Part shown: piece by piece, positions 16,652-24,648 of the stretch
Numbering within the stretch: the stretch's first letter is position 1
Layout: each line of letters begins with the position of its first letter
Assembly (NCBI GenBank): GCA_009711785.1
Contig: VENA01000034.1
Location: forward strand, 1 to 64,000
DNA from: Bacillota bacterium
GTDB taxonomy: Bacteria > Bacillota > Clostridia > Tissierellales > MES13
Length of the DNA stretch: 64,000 bases
Direction: 5' to 3'
Notes under the pieces: model-generated
Database searches by the model: none
What the model saw: only the letters and a program-made list of their open reading frames with translations
Told to the model about the DNA's origin: nothing
Made by a program: the position numbers and the translations under genes

Positions 16652-17979
16652 TATGCATATACAAGCTTTAATATAAATAAGAAAGCTAAGAAATACATAA
16701 GAGGTGAAACTTCTTTTCCTCTTCCTGTAAATAGCTTAAGTAAAGCATATGATAAAATACCAAATACTAAACCTTCTGCTATTGAATAAGTTAAAGGCAT
16801 CATTATAATAGTTAAAAATGCCGGTATTGCTTCTGTATAGTCTTCTAAATCAATCTTTAATATTGGTGACATCATAAATAGTCCAACTAATATTAAAGCT
16901 GGTGCTGTAGCAGCTGATGGAACAATAGTAAATAATGGTGCAAAGAATAATGCAAGTAAGAATAAAATACCTGTTATTAAGGATGTTAATCCTGTTCTTC
17001 CACCTTCAGCAACTCCTGATGCACTTTCAACATAAGTTGTTACTGTACATGTACCTAAACAAGCACCTGCTGTTGTACCTATAGCATCTGCAAATAAAGC
17101 TTGTTTAGCATTTGGAAGATTACCCTTTTCATCAAGTAAATCAGTCTTAGATGCAACGCCTATTAATGTACCTATAGTATCGAACATATCAACAAATAGG
17201 AATGTAAATAAAACAATTACCATATCTAAACTAAATATCTGGTCAAATCCTACAAATTGAAATGCAATAGGTTTTAAAGATGGAGGTGCATCAAATATAC
17301 CATTAGGCATTGGAGTAACACCCATAGGAATTCCTATTACAGTTGTTATAACAATACCTATAAGTAAAGCACCTTTTACTTTTTTAGCAAGTAAAATACC
17401 TGTTATTACTAAACCTATAACAGCTAATAATGTAGCTGGATTAGTTACATCTCCTAATGAAACTAAAGTAGCATCATTATTAATAACTATCTTAGCATTT
17501 ACAAGTCCTAAAAATGCTATAAATAAACCTATACCAACACTAACTGCATGTTTAATATTTAAAGGTATACAATTAAGAATTGCTTCTCTTATTTCAAATA
17601 ACGTAAGTATTATAAAGATAATACCTTCAAGTAATACTGCTGTTAATGCAAACTGCCATGAATATCCCATACCTAAAACTACTGTATATGCAAAGAATGC
17701 ATTTAGACCCATACCTGGAGCTAAAGCAAATGGATAGTTTGCATATAAAGCCATTATAATAATTCCTATAAATGCAGCTACTGCTGAAGCTGTAAATACT
17801 GCACCTTTATCCATTCCAGCGTCACTAAGTATTAATGGGTTAACAACTAAGATATAAGCCATTGTCATAAAAGTCGTTATACCTGCAACTATTTCTGTTT
17901 TTACATTGGTACCGTTTTCCTTAAGTCTGAATTTTCTTTCTAGAAAACCATTATATGTTCCAATTTCACTACTCATCAA
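16651..17979 (-). CDS. NCS2-family purine permease (PbuG/AzgA type)
   Basis: A 442-residue polytopic membrane protein, with about 12-14 segments, of the AzgA-like branch of the NCS2 family (COG2252). Visible signatures are EIVAGITTFMTMAYILVVNP, the substrate-site ALAPGMGLNAFFAYTVV and DMFDTIGTLIGVA near residues 265-277. These import hypoxanthine, guanine or adenine by proton symport. Placement between the microcompartment operon and the hydroxylase genes supports purine uptake. No purine riboswitch core is visible in the leader (17980-18145), which carries a small AAAGATTTT inverted repeat before the ribosome binding site. Confidence 0.9.
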   Translation of the reverse strand: MMSSEIGTYNGFLERKFRLKENGTNVKTEIVAGITTFMTMAYILVVNPLILSDAGMDKGAVFTASAVAAFIGIIIMALYANYPFALAPGMGLNAFFAYTVVLGMGYSWQFALTAVLLEGIIFIILTLFEIREAILNCIPLNIKHAVSVGIGLFIAFLGLVNAKIVINNDATLVSLGDVTNPATLLAVIGLVITGILLAKKVKGALLIGIVITTVIGIPMGVTPMPNGIFDAPPSLKPIAFQFVGFDQIFSLDMVIVLFTFLFVDMFDTIGTLIGVASKTDLLDEKGNLPNAKQALFADAIGTTAGACLGTCTVTTYVESASGVAEGGRTGLTSLITGILFLLALFFAPLFTIVPSAATAPALILVGLFMMSPILKIDLEDYTEAIPAFLTIIMMPLTYSIAEGLVFGILSYALLKLFTGRGKEVSPLMYFLAFLFILKLVYA

Positions 17980-18145
17980 ATATCCCCCTTTTAGTATTTA
18001 AAGATTTTTAAAATCTTTTGTATGATAAATTCCCCCTTTCAGGTTTATTCGATTGCCAATTAAGTCTAAATATTTAATTAATTCTGACTATAAAAATGAT
18101 AATTATTTGACAATCTGTGTATCTTCAAACCTGTAAGGAGCCTAA

Positions 18146-19960
18146 TTACTCCTTAACAGGTGGAAGAATCTTAAAGTTATTTACATCTATAAGTCCTTTG
18201 TCAGTTATTTTCCACTTAGGACTTGTTGATAGTGCTAAGAAAGATAGATGCATAAACGGAGCATGTACTGTTCCATTTAATTTTTCTGTTACTACTCTTT
18301 CTAAATCTGATACTTTCTTACTAACCTCAGAACCCGTTATTTCATCTGTTATTAATCCTCCAACGGGAAGTCTCATTTCTTCTATTACTCTACCATTTTC
18401 ACAAACGGCTAAACCGCCACCCATCTCTATAACTTTATTAACTGCTTCCTTCATATCTCTAAGGTTTGTTCCTACTACCATTATGTTATGGGTATCGTGG
18501 GCAACACTTTCAGCAAAGGCTCCTTTCTTTAAACCAAATCCTTTAACAAAAGCCTTTCCTATGCCACCTCCGCGGCCATATCTTTCAACACATGCTATCT
18601 GAAGTACATCCTTTTTAGTATCAGGTCTAACAATTCCTTGATTTACTTTTAAATTAAATTCTAAACTTCCAGATAAGTTTTGATCTGGTATTAATTCTAT
18701 ACACCTTACTAATGCTTCATTTCCTGATGCTTCTATCGAAAGATCCTCTTCACTAATTGGATCTCTTTTTACTGAATTTTTAACTTCCTCTGGGTAAGTA
18801 TAACTAGGAAGGTCTATTGTTAAATCTCCCTGGGATGCTACTAACTTACCTTCTAAAAATACTGCTTCAACATCCATATTTTTAAGATCATCTATGATAG
18901 CTATATCTGCTAATTTACCTGCAGCTAATACTCCTCTATCATCAAATCCAAAGTAAGTAGCTGGATTAATCGTTACCATTTGTATAGCCTCAACAGGATC
19001 TACACCTTCATTAATAGTTCTTTTTACTATTTCATTCATATGACCTAAGTTTTCTAAATCCTCAGCTACCATATCATCAGTAGCTAAAATACACCTTCTT
19101 GAATCTAGGTTTTCTTCAGTTACTGCCTTAATACATTCAGCCATATTTCTTTGGGTTGAGCCTTCTCTCATAAACACATATACACCTTGTCTTAACTTTT
19201 CAATACACTCATCTTTACTTGTTGTTTCATGACAAGAACATCTACCACCAGTAGAAACTATATGTGCAGCAAGTTCATTTCCAAATAACTCAGGTGCATT
19301 ACCATCAACTACCTTTCCTACACTTTTTGCATAGGAAGTTGATGCTACTAAATCTGTTACTACCTCCGGTGTATTTCTATATACATGTTTTGCATTACTA
19401 AACCCTTGTAATTCTCCTATACCTATAACATTGTCGTAATTAAGAAGATCTTCCATGTCCTTAGAAGTAACATCGTATCCTGCTGTTTCTAACCCAGGAC
19501 AATCTGGAGTTAATGCAGGAACTACTAAGCTTACATGATTAGGTACTAAACTTGCTTCATCTGCCATTGCCTTCATACCTACTGGCCCTAAAGCATTACC
19601 TATTTCATGAGGGTCTGCAATTAAAGTTGTTGTTCCTGATGGTATACTTAGCCTTGAAAATTCAGTAATTGTTAACATACTGCTTTCAAAGTGCATATGA
19701 GAATCCATAAATCCTGGAGATATGTATTTGCCTTCAACATCTACTACTAAAGTGTCATCTCCTATTAAATTTTCAGAATCTCCAACTAAGGCTATATATT
19801 TTCCTTTTATTGCTATATCTGCAGTATATACTTCCCTTGTTAATACATTTATTACATTACCACCATATAATACTACATCAGCATAGTCTTTATCTGACAT
19901 TAAAACATCTATTAACTCTCTATATTCCATTGCTTGTTTTATATTTAAAGCATCTGACAA
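18146..19960 (-). CDS. Divergent adenine deaminase homologue; candidate 4-aminoimidazole deaminase
   Basis: A 604-residue COG1001 amidohydrolase at the end of the microcompartment operon. It keeps DSHMHFESSM (residues 86-95), ADPHEIGN and the HE pair near 244-245. Two active-site motifs differ from the canonical paralogue at 9744-11477: DGHGPG is DGNAPE here (Asn221 for His) and TDDRHPED is TDDMVAED (294-301). It is therefore probably not a plain adenine deaminase. The fermentation of xanthine needs a 4-aminoimidazole deaminase, and no other gene in this operon fits that step. It starts at a TTG (19960) seven bases after GGAGG. Substrate assignment is inference. Confidence 0.72.
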   Translation of the reverse strand: MSDALNIKQAMEYRELIDVLMSDKDYADVVLYGGNVINVLTREVYTADIAIKGKYIALVGDSENLIGDDTLVVDVEGKYISPGFMDSHMHFESSMLTITEFSRLSIPSGTTTLIADPHEIGNALGPVGMKAMADEASLVPNHVSLVVPALTPDCPGLETAGYDVTSKDMEDLLNYDNVIGIGELQGFSNAKHVYRNTPEVVTDLVASTSYAKSVGKVVDGNAPELFGNELAAHIVSTGGRCSCHETTSKDECIEKLRQGVYVFMREGSTQRNMAECIKAVTEENLDSRRCILATDDMVAEDLENLGHMNEIVKRTINEGVDPVEAIQMVTINPATYFGFDDRGVLAAGKLADIAIIDDLKNMDVEAVFLEGKLVASQGDLTIDLPSYTYPEEVKNSVKRDPISEEDLSIEASGNEALVRCIELIPDQNLSGSLEFNLKVNQGIVRPDTKKDVLQIACVERYGRGGGIGKAFVKGFGLKKGAFAESVAHDTHNIMVVGTNLRDMKEAVNKVIEMGGGLAVCENGRVIEEMRLPVGGLITDEITGSEVSKKVSDLERVVTEKLNGTVHAPFMHLSFLALSTSPKWKITDKGLIDVNNFKILPPVKE

Positions 19961-19988
19961 TGTTTGACCTCCTTTCTTTTGTCTTTCA

Positions 19989-20270
19989 TTATTCTAATAA
20001 ATCATTATAAACATCAACATTATCAACAATAGCAACTATTGATGCATCAATAGGTGCATCTAATCTATTAGCCCCTATTCTAGCTGCAGTTCCCTTTGTA
20101 TAAACAACAATCTCTCCTATTCCAGCACCAACAGTATCTACAGCAATAATTGTATCTCCTATTGGTTTTTTAAAAGAATCTAGAGGTTGTGTAATCATTA
20201 GTTTACATCCTGTTAAGTTTTCATCCTTTCTAGTAGCAACAACTGTACCAACTACCTTTCCTATATGCAT
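19989..20270 (-). CDS. BMC-P vertex protein (EutN/CcmL family)
   Basis: A 93-residue single-domain protein of the EutN/CcmL family, whose pentamers cap the vertices of microcompartment shells. It begins MHIGKVVGTVVATRKDENLTGCKLMI and has the conserved VDTVGAGIGEIVVYTKGTAAR loop, followed by a strand with IDASIVAIVD. Only one such gene is in the window. It lies 28 bases downstream of nothing but the flavoprotein gene, within the BMC operon. Confidence 0.92.
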   Translation of the reverse strand: MHIGKVVGTVVATRKDENLTGCKLMITQPLDSFKKPIGDTIIAVDTVGAGIGEIVVYTKGTAARIGANRLDAPIDASIVAIVDNVDVYNDLLE

Positions 20271-20289
20271 ACTACCTCTCCTTTGCCTT

Positions 20290-21090
20290 TCACTTTTTCA
20301 CAATTGAAATGTTTAGCTCTTTAGCTTTATCTTTAGCTAAAGGTGTTATAATTGTTTTTTTAGATATAATTAATTTATCTGATTTAATCTCTTTTATATC
20401 ACTTTCTGTAATCACTTTTTTACTTATTTTTTTATTAGTTTTCTCATCATCAATTATTTCTTCATTTTCTTTAACTAAATCAGATTCGTTAAATATATCA
20501 AGAACTTCTAATACATAGTTCTTTTTATTAACTTCTTTTATTCCCATGTTTTTAAGCTTTAAAGTATAATCATCTACCATTTGCTTTAATACTGGGTTTA
20601 CAGGTTCATCGCCTCTATTATTATTAACATTTGACATGTCCATAAGCACTTTTTTACCTTGCCATAAAAAGCGCCAAAGTAATGTTGAAATAAAATCATC
20701 CTGCAAGCCTAAAGCTAACTTAAAAGCAGTATTCTGAGTAGTCATAGGAATTATAACACCGTTAACTTTATCAATAATCTCCATATAGGAATACTTATTT
20801 TCCTCTGTATATATATTACTAGGTCTTAATCTCTGTTTTATTTTATTTAAATCTAATATTTTTTCAGCACTTTTTGAAAAGGCAATATCTATTTTAAATC
20901 CATATCTTTTTAACTTAACAAGTTCTTTTATAGAGTCCTTTAAACCTATATTAGTTCCTGTAAATACTACTAATATTGACTTATCTTTGAATTTATTTTT
21001 ACTTTCACTAGTATCTTTTTTTAAATCAAATCCATCTAATCTAGAAGAAAGCTGATTTATTATGTCCTTAGAAAAACTGTATTTATCCAT
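20290..21090 (-). CDS. Microcompartment-associated flavoprotein (HFCD-like)
   Basis: A 266-residue protein. Residues about 37-190 resemble the flavoprotein domain of the HFCD/UbiX family, with VVFTGTNIGL at the start, PMTTQNTAFKLALGLQD and VLMDMSN. A charged linker (about 200-225, rich in Glu and Lys) leads to a small C-terminal domain ending TPLAKDKAKELNISIVKK, a tail shared with several microcompartment proteins. Similar flavoproteins occur in other BMC loci without a known function. Here it might hold or repair flavin for the UbiD enzyme, or be a redox or shell-linked protein; none of this is shown by the sequence. Confidence 0.65.
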   Translation of the reverse strand: MDKYSFSKDIINQLSSRLDGFDLKKDTSESKNKFKDKSILVVFTGTNIGLKDSIKELVKLKRYGFKIDIAFSKSAEKILDLNKIKQRLRPSNIYTEENKYSYMEIIDKVNGVIIPMTTQNTAFKLALGLQDDFISTLLWRFLWQGKKVLMDMSNVNNNRGDEPVNPVLKQMVDDYTLKLKNMGIKEVNKKNYVLEVLDIFNESDLVKENEEIIDDEKTNKKISKKVITESDIKEIKSDKLIISKKTIITPLAKDKAKELNISIVKK

Positions 21091-21140
21091 TTGACCACCT
21101 CTTGTAATGGCCTAAGCTACCATTATGGTAGCTTATGGCT

Positions 21141-21419
21141 TTATAACTCCTTACTTAACATAACTCTTTCAACTTCTGAATGTGGTCTTGGGATTACGTG
21201 TACAGAATGTAATTCCCCTACTGATCTTGCTGCTTCTGCACCTGCATCTGTTGCAGCTTTAACAGCTCCAACATCTCCTCTAACCATTACAGTTACTAGT
21301 CCAAAACCTATTTTTTCATAGCCTACAAATTGAACATTTGCAGCCTTAACCATAGCATCTGAAGCTTCAACAGCACCTACTAATCCTTTAGTTTCCACCA
21401 TACCTAAAGCTTGACTCAT
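21141..21419 (-). CDS. BMC-H shell hexamer protein 1
   Basis: A 92-residue single BMC domain, forming hexagonal tiles of the shell. It starts [27 protein letters not shown] and has [27 protein letters not shown], with the Arg/Pro-rich VIPRPH motif near the C-terminus. The segment equivalent to the pore loop reads near YEKIGFG. It is close in sequence to the other two BMC-H genes downstream in the operon order, which are probable duplicates. Confidence 0.95.
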   Translation of the reverse strand: MSQALGMVETKGLVGAVEASDAMVKAANVQFVGYEKIGFGLVTVMVRGDVGAVKAATDAGAEAARSVGELHSVHVIPRPHSEVERVMLSKEL

Positions 21420-21440
21420 TATAATTCCTCCCTTAAATAA

Positions 21441-21842
21441 TTATTTACTACTTTCTTTTGAAGTTGTCTTCTTAGTTGTAGATTTACTTTGAGACTTTTT
21501 ACTTTGCGTTTTTTTGTTTTGCTTTGTTTTTGTTTCTTTTTCTTTTTTGTTATTCTTTTTGAATTCTTCAATTAAACGGTCAACTTCCTCATGAGGTCTT
21601 GGAATAACATGTGAAGATATTACATTTCCTACTTTATTACCAGCTAACTCTCCTGCATCTATAGCAGCCTTAACAGCTGCAACTTCTCCTGCTACTTGTA
21701 TAGTAACACTTACTGATTTCCCAGCTCCTATTACTTTTTCATATCCTATTAAAGTTACATCGGCAGCTTTGCTTGCAGCATCTAAAGCCGATACAGCAGT
21801 CGTTAAACCTACTGCTTCTATTAATCCTAACGCTTTTCCCAC
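21441..21842 (-). CDS. BMC-H shell protein 2 with a Lys-rich tail
   Basis: A 133-residue protein. Residues 1-94 are one BMC domain (MGKALGLIEAVGLTTAVSALDAASKAA ... HVIPRPHEEVDRL). Residues 95-133 form a tail of Lys, Ser, Thr and Gln with no hydrophobic core, probably disordered and strongly positive. Tails of BMC-H proteins can point to the outside or inside of the shell. The next gene upstream codes for another Lys-rich disordered protein, so the two may share a partner such as nucleic acid, folate polyglutamate or acidic enzymes. Confidence 0.92.
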   Translation of the reverse strand: MGKALGLIEAVGLTTAVSALDAASKAADVTLIGYEKVIGAGKSVSVTIQVAGEVAAVKAAIDAGELAGNKVGNVISSHVIPRPHEEVDRLIEEFKKNNKKEKETKTKQNKKTQSKKSQSKSTTKKTTSKESSK

Positions 21843-21858
21843 AACTACACCTCCTTAG

Positions 21859-22293
21859 TTATTTGTTAAAGGTGTTTTTCTTTCCTATTGAATTAAGTGA
21901 CACTTTAGGAATATATCCTTTAGGGTTATTTATTTTAGTTGATTTAACATATTGTTTTTTGTTTTTATTTTTATTTTCTTTTTCTTTTTTATTTCCTGAT
22001 AAATCATCTAAAGTAACCATTTTTTTATTATCATCTTTTTCTTTCTTTTCTTTTTTAACTTCTTTATTTTTCTTCCCTATAAGCTCATCTAAGCTTATTT
22101 TATTTCTTTGTTTATTATTTTTATTTTCAACTTTAGTACCCTTTGTATAAACTTCTTTTAAAAGGTCTTCTTCATGTTTGCTAATATTAGATTTAGAAAG
22201 TTTATACTCTTTTTTATTATTAGAACCATTAGTTTTTGGTCCTGTTTTATTTACAATATTATTCATTATGGTTCTTGATAATGGATTAGCCAC
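21859..22293 (-). CDS. Lys-rich disordered protein of the microcompartment operon
   Basis: I do not recognise this protein of about 144 residues. It is very rich in Lys, Asn and Glu and is probably disordered. The N-terminus (ANPLSRTIMNNIVNK) could form an amphipathic helix like the targeting peptides of microcompartment cargo. Three short repeats stand out: ISLDELIGKK, VTLDDLSGNK and VSLNSIGKK, at about residues 66-75, 93-102 and 131-139, separated by charged linkers. Repeated short motifs in a disordered chain are typical of scaffolds such as CsoS2. I take the GTG at 22293, with AGGTGAT upstream, as the start. It lies between two BMC-H genes. Confidence 0.7.
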   Translation of the reverse strand: MANPLSRTIMNNIVNKTGPKTNGSNNKKEYKLSKSNISKHEEDLLKEVYTKGTKVENKNNKQRNKISLDELIGKKNKEVKKEKKEKDDNKKMVTLDDLSGNKKEKENKNKNKKQYVKSTKINNPKGYIPKVSLNSIGKKNTFNK

Positions 22294-22313
22294 TATAATC
22301 ACCTACCATTTAA

Positions 22314-22580
22314 CTAATCTAACATTTTATCTACTTCATCATGTGGTCTTGCAATAACATTAGTTGAAATAATCTCAGCTATTTGTCCTGCTGTATCAGA
22401 GCCATTGTCAACAGCTGCTTTTACAGCCGCAACTTCTCCGGTTACAACTACTGATATAACTCCTGAGCCAACATACTCAACATCCACTATATTAACATCA
22501 GCTGATTTAACCATGGTGTCTGCCGCTTGAATAGCAGCTACCAAACTTCTTACATCAACCATTCCAATGGCTTGTCTCAT
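22314..22580 (-). CDS. BMC-H shell hexamer protein 3
   Basis: About 88 residues, one BMC domain: MRQAIGMVDVRSLVAAIQAADTMVKSA, then GVISVVVTGEVAAVKAAVDNGSDTA and VIARPHDEVDKML. I start it at the ATG at 22580, which gives the usual N-terminus, although a GTG at 22595 is also possible with the AAAGGTGG site. It directly follows the UbiD gene in the transcript and begins the shell-gene block. Arg in the PRPH motif of the other two is kept as ARPH. Confidence 0.93.
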   Translation of the reverse strand: MRQAIGMVDVRSLVAAIQAADTMVKSADVNIVDVEYVGSGVISVVVTGEVAAVKAAVDNGSDTAGQIAEIISTNVIARPHDEVDKMLD

Positions 22581-22607
22581 ATAATCTGACACCACCTTTT
22601 ACTTTTT

Positions 22608-23948
22608 TTAGAAATACTTACTTATATCTATATTTTCGTATCCTGGAATCTTAGCCTTATCAAATCTCTCTTTACTTTCTCCTAAAGGTTTAGTAGCATC
22701 TATACCTACCTTATCTGATATACTTTCTAAATTGTGAGAAGGATCTAATCCTGTACCTAGACCTCCTTCGATTGTTACTATATCTTTAGAAGCTTGAACC
22801 CTTGTTGCTAGTATTCCTTCTACTTCTCTTCCATTAAAGATATCAACATCTTCATCTACTATTACAACATGCTTTAAATCTTTACTGCTACTTAAAGCTC
22901 CTATTATTGCGCTTTTTGCATCCCCTTTTGATAATTTATTTATTGATACAACACCATGGAATCTACATCCTCCACCAATCGTTACATTTACATCTTTAAC
23001 ATCGACCATTTTGTTTGTTTCAGTAAATAGTTCAACTTCTCTAATTAATCCATTAGATAAGTGTTCCTCTCTACATGGAAAAGATACTTGAAATATTGGG
23101 TCATTTCTATGCATAACTCCACTGACTTTAATTATAGGGTGTTCAGCTACTCCACCATAATATCCCATCAACTCTCCAAAGGGACCTTCAATTTCACTTT
23201 GATTAGCCGGGATAGTACCTTCTAAAACAATTTCTGCATGGGCAGGTACTTCTAAGTCAATAGTCTCACATTTAACAAGTTCTAAGGGTTCTCCCCTTAA
23301 AGCTGAATCTATTTCATATTTATCTACTCCATAAAGACTACTACTTACCTGGGATGCTAAAAGAAAAGTATAATCATAACCTAATATAACTGCTACTTCT
23401 AGCTCCTTATTTTTCTTTTGAAGCTCTTTAATTTGATTTGTTAATTTTGGTGATGCTATTAATATACTTAGATTATCTTTACCATTTACTTGTAATCTTC
23501 TTACAGCAGTGTATCTTTTATTAGTTTCTGGATCTCTAATAATAACAATTCCTGCTGTTATAAAACTTGATGAATCCTTTTCATGAAATGTTGGTATAGG
23601 AAACATTTTAGATACATCAATGTTTCTTTTTACTATGTTTTCTTTAATAGGTCCATCGTTTAGTAATTTAGTTGGTTTAGGATTTGCTATTGCATCCATG
23701 AACTTATAAATTCTTTCTTCATGATTAGTTTGAAGCATATCATAAAAAATTTCTCTATCTCCAAACATTCCTCCTATGGCTTTAGTATTATAGCCTTTAA
23801 CATTATCAAATAGGATAGGAGTTTCATTATTATAATATTTAAGTACTGCACCCATTTCGTATTTAGGGTCTACTTCTACTTTGCATTCTTTTAATTTATT
23901 AGTTTCATTAAGTCTTTGTAAGGATGCTCTAAGCATTTGCCTTTCCAT
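22608..23948 (-). CDS. UbiD-family prenylated-FMN decarboxylase
   Basis: A 446-residue member of the UbiD family, which decarboxylates unsaturated or aromatic acids with prenylated FMN. The catalytic elements are present: the Arg of AVRRLQ (about 149-153) and the pair E254/E259 in EIEGPFGE. In this operon the likely substrate is 4-amino-5-imidazolecarboxylate, whose loss of CO2 gives 4-aminoimidazole, a step known biochemically in purinolytic clostridia. The UbiX partner lies just upstream. The family call is firm; the substrate is inferred from context. Confidence 0.9.
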   Translation of the reverse strand: MERQMLRASLQRLNETNKLKECKVEVDPKYEMGAVLKYYNNETPILFDNVKGYNTKAIGGMFGDREIFYDMLQTNHEERIYKFMDAIANPKPTKLLNDGPIKENIVKRNIDVSKMFPIPTFHEKDSSSFITAGIVIIRDPETNKRYTAVRRLQVNGKDNLSILIASPKLTNQIKELQKKNKELEVAVILGYDYTFLLASQVSSSLYGVDKYEIDSALRGEPLELVKCETIDLEVPAHAEIVLEGTIPANQSEIEGPFGELMGYYGGVAEHPIIKVSGVMHRNDPIFQVSFPCREEHLSNGLIREVELFTETNKMVDVKDVNVTIGGGCRFHGVVSINKLSKGDAKSAIIGALSSSKDLKHVVIVDEDVDIFNGREVEGILATRVQASKDIVTIEGGLGTGLDPSHNLESISDKVGIDATKPLGESKERFDKAKIPGYENIDISKYF

Positions 23949-23963
23949 CTAAGACCTCCCTTC

Positions 23964-24530
23964 TTATAAGTTCTCTCCCCATCTTTTAGATATGTTATGT
24001 TCAATGTTAAACTGATCTAATATTCGACCTACTATTGAACTTACAATATCACTTATGGTTTCAGGGTGATTATAAAACCCAGGTGTTGGAGGCATTATAG
24101 TAGCACCCATTTTTGAAAGTTTTAGCATATTTTCTAGATGTATACTACTTAAAGGAGTTTCCCTTGGCACAATAACAAGTTTTCTTTTTTCTTTAATGGT
24201 TACATCCGCTGCTCTTGAAAGCAAGTTATCTGAATACCCCATACTAACTGCAGAAACTGTTTTCATAGAACTTGGAACTATAACCATTCCATCAACCTTA
24301 AAAGATCCACTTGAAATATTAGCTGCTAGGTCTTTATTATCATAGTAATATGTAGCTAATTCTTTAAGTTCAGATATATCAATACCACATTCATGTTCAA
24401 CTACATATTCTCCCATACTAGATACCACTAAGTGGGTTTCTATATCTAGTTCTTGTAACACCTTAAGTAAAGCAACTCCATATATTGCTCCACTTCCTCC
24501 TGAAATTCCTACTACTAGCTTCATATTCAT
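23964..24530 (-). CDS. ubiX: UbiX-family flavin prenyltransferase
   Basis: A 188-residue flavoprotein of the UbiX/PadI family, which makes prenylated FMN from FMN and dimethylallyl phosphate for UbiD enzymes. The sequence shows VVGISGGSGAIYGVALL at the N-terminus, VPSSMKTVSAVSMGYSDNLLSRAADVTIKEKRKLVIVPRETPLS in the middle (in two conserved blocks) and MPPTPGFYNHP. The coupling to the UbiD gene (15-base gap) shows that the two work together. Confidence 0.93.
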   Translation of the reverse strand: MNMKLVVGISGGSGAIYGVALLKVLQELDIETHLVVSSMGEYVVEHECGIDISELKELATYYYDNKDLAANISSGSFKVDGMVIVPSSMKTVSAVSMGYSDNLLSRAADVTIKEKRKLVIVPRETPLSSIHLENMLKLSKMGATIMPPTPGFYNHPETISDIVSSIVGRILDQFNIEHNISKRWGENL

Positions 24531-24609
24531 TTCCCCACTTTCTTACCTTAAGGATAGCTATATTTTAACTCATTATCCATTTTATTTCAAAACATTTTCT
24601 AATATACAA

Positions 24610-24642
24610 ATTCCCCGCCTGTCTTAATAAGACAGACAGGGT
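24610..24642 (-). repeat. Hairpin between the cysteine hydrolase and ubiX genes
   Basis: CCTGTCT can pair with either of two AGACAG copies across a short A/T loop just after the hydrolase stop. There is no T-run on the minus strand, so it may only modulate readthrough or stability. Confidence 0.4.
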
Positions 24643-24648
24643 ATTGAA

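Noticed and set aside
17980-18145. Possible purine riboswitch before the purine permease
   Set aside because: The conserved core elements of purine riboswitches (such as the TCTACC stretch and the paired loops) are not there; only a small inverted repeat and G-rich ribosome binding site-like stretches are seen.
21773-22150. Plus-strand open frame across the Lys-rich gene
   Set aside because: It is a Phe/Leu/Ser-rich mirror of the A-rich minus-strand coding sequence with no ribosome binding site.
19989-22595. Ethanolamine- or propanediol-type microcompartment
   Set aside because: There is no aldehyde dehydrogenase, phosphotransacylase, alcohol dehydrogenase, B12 enzyme or glycyl radical enzyme in the operon.
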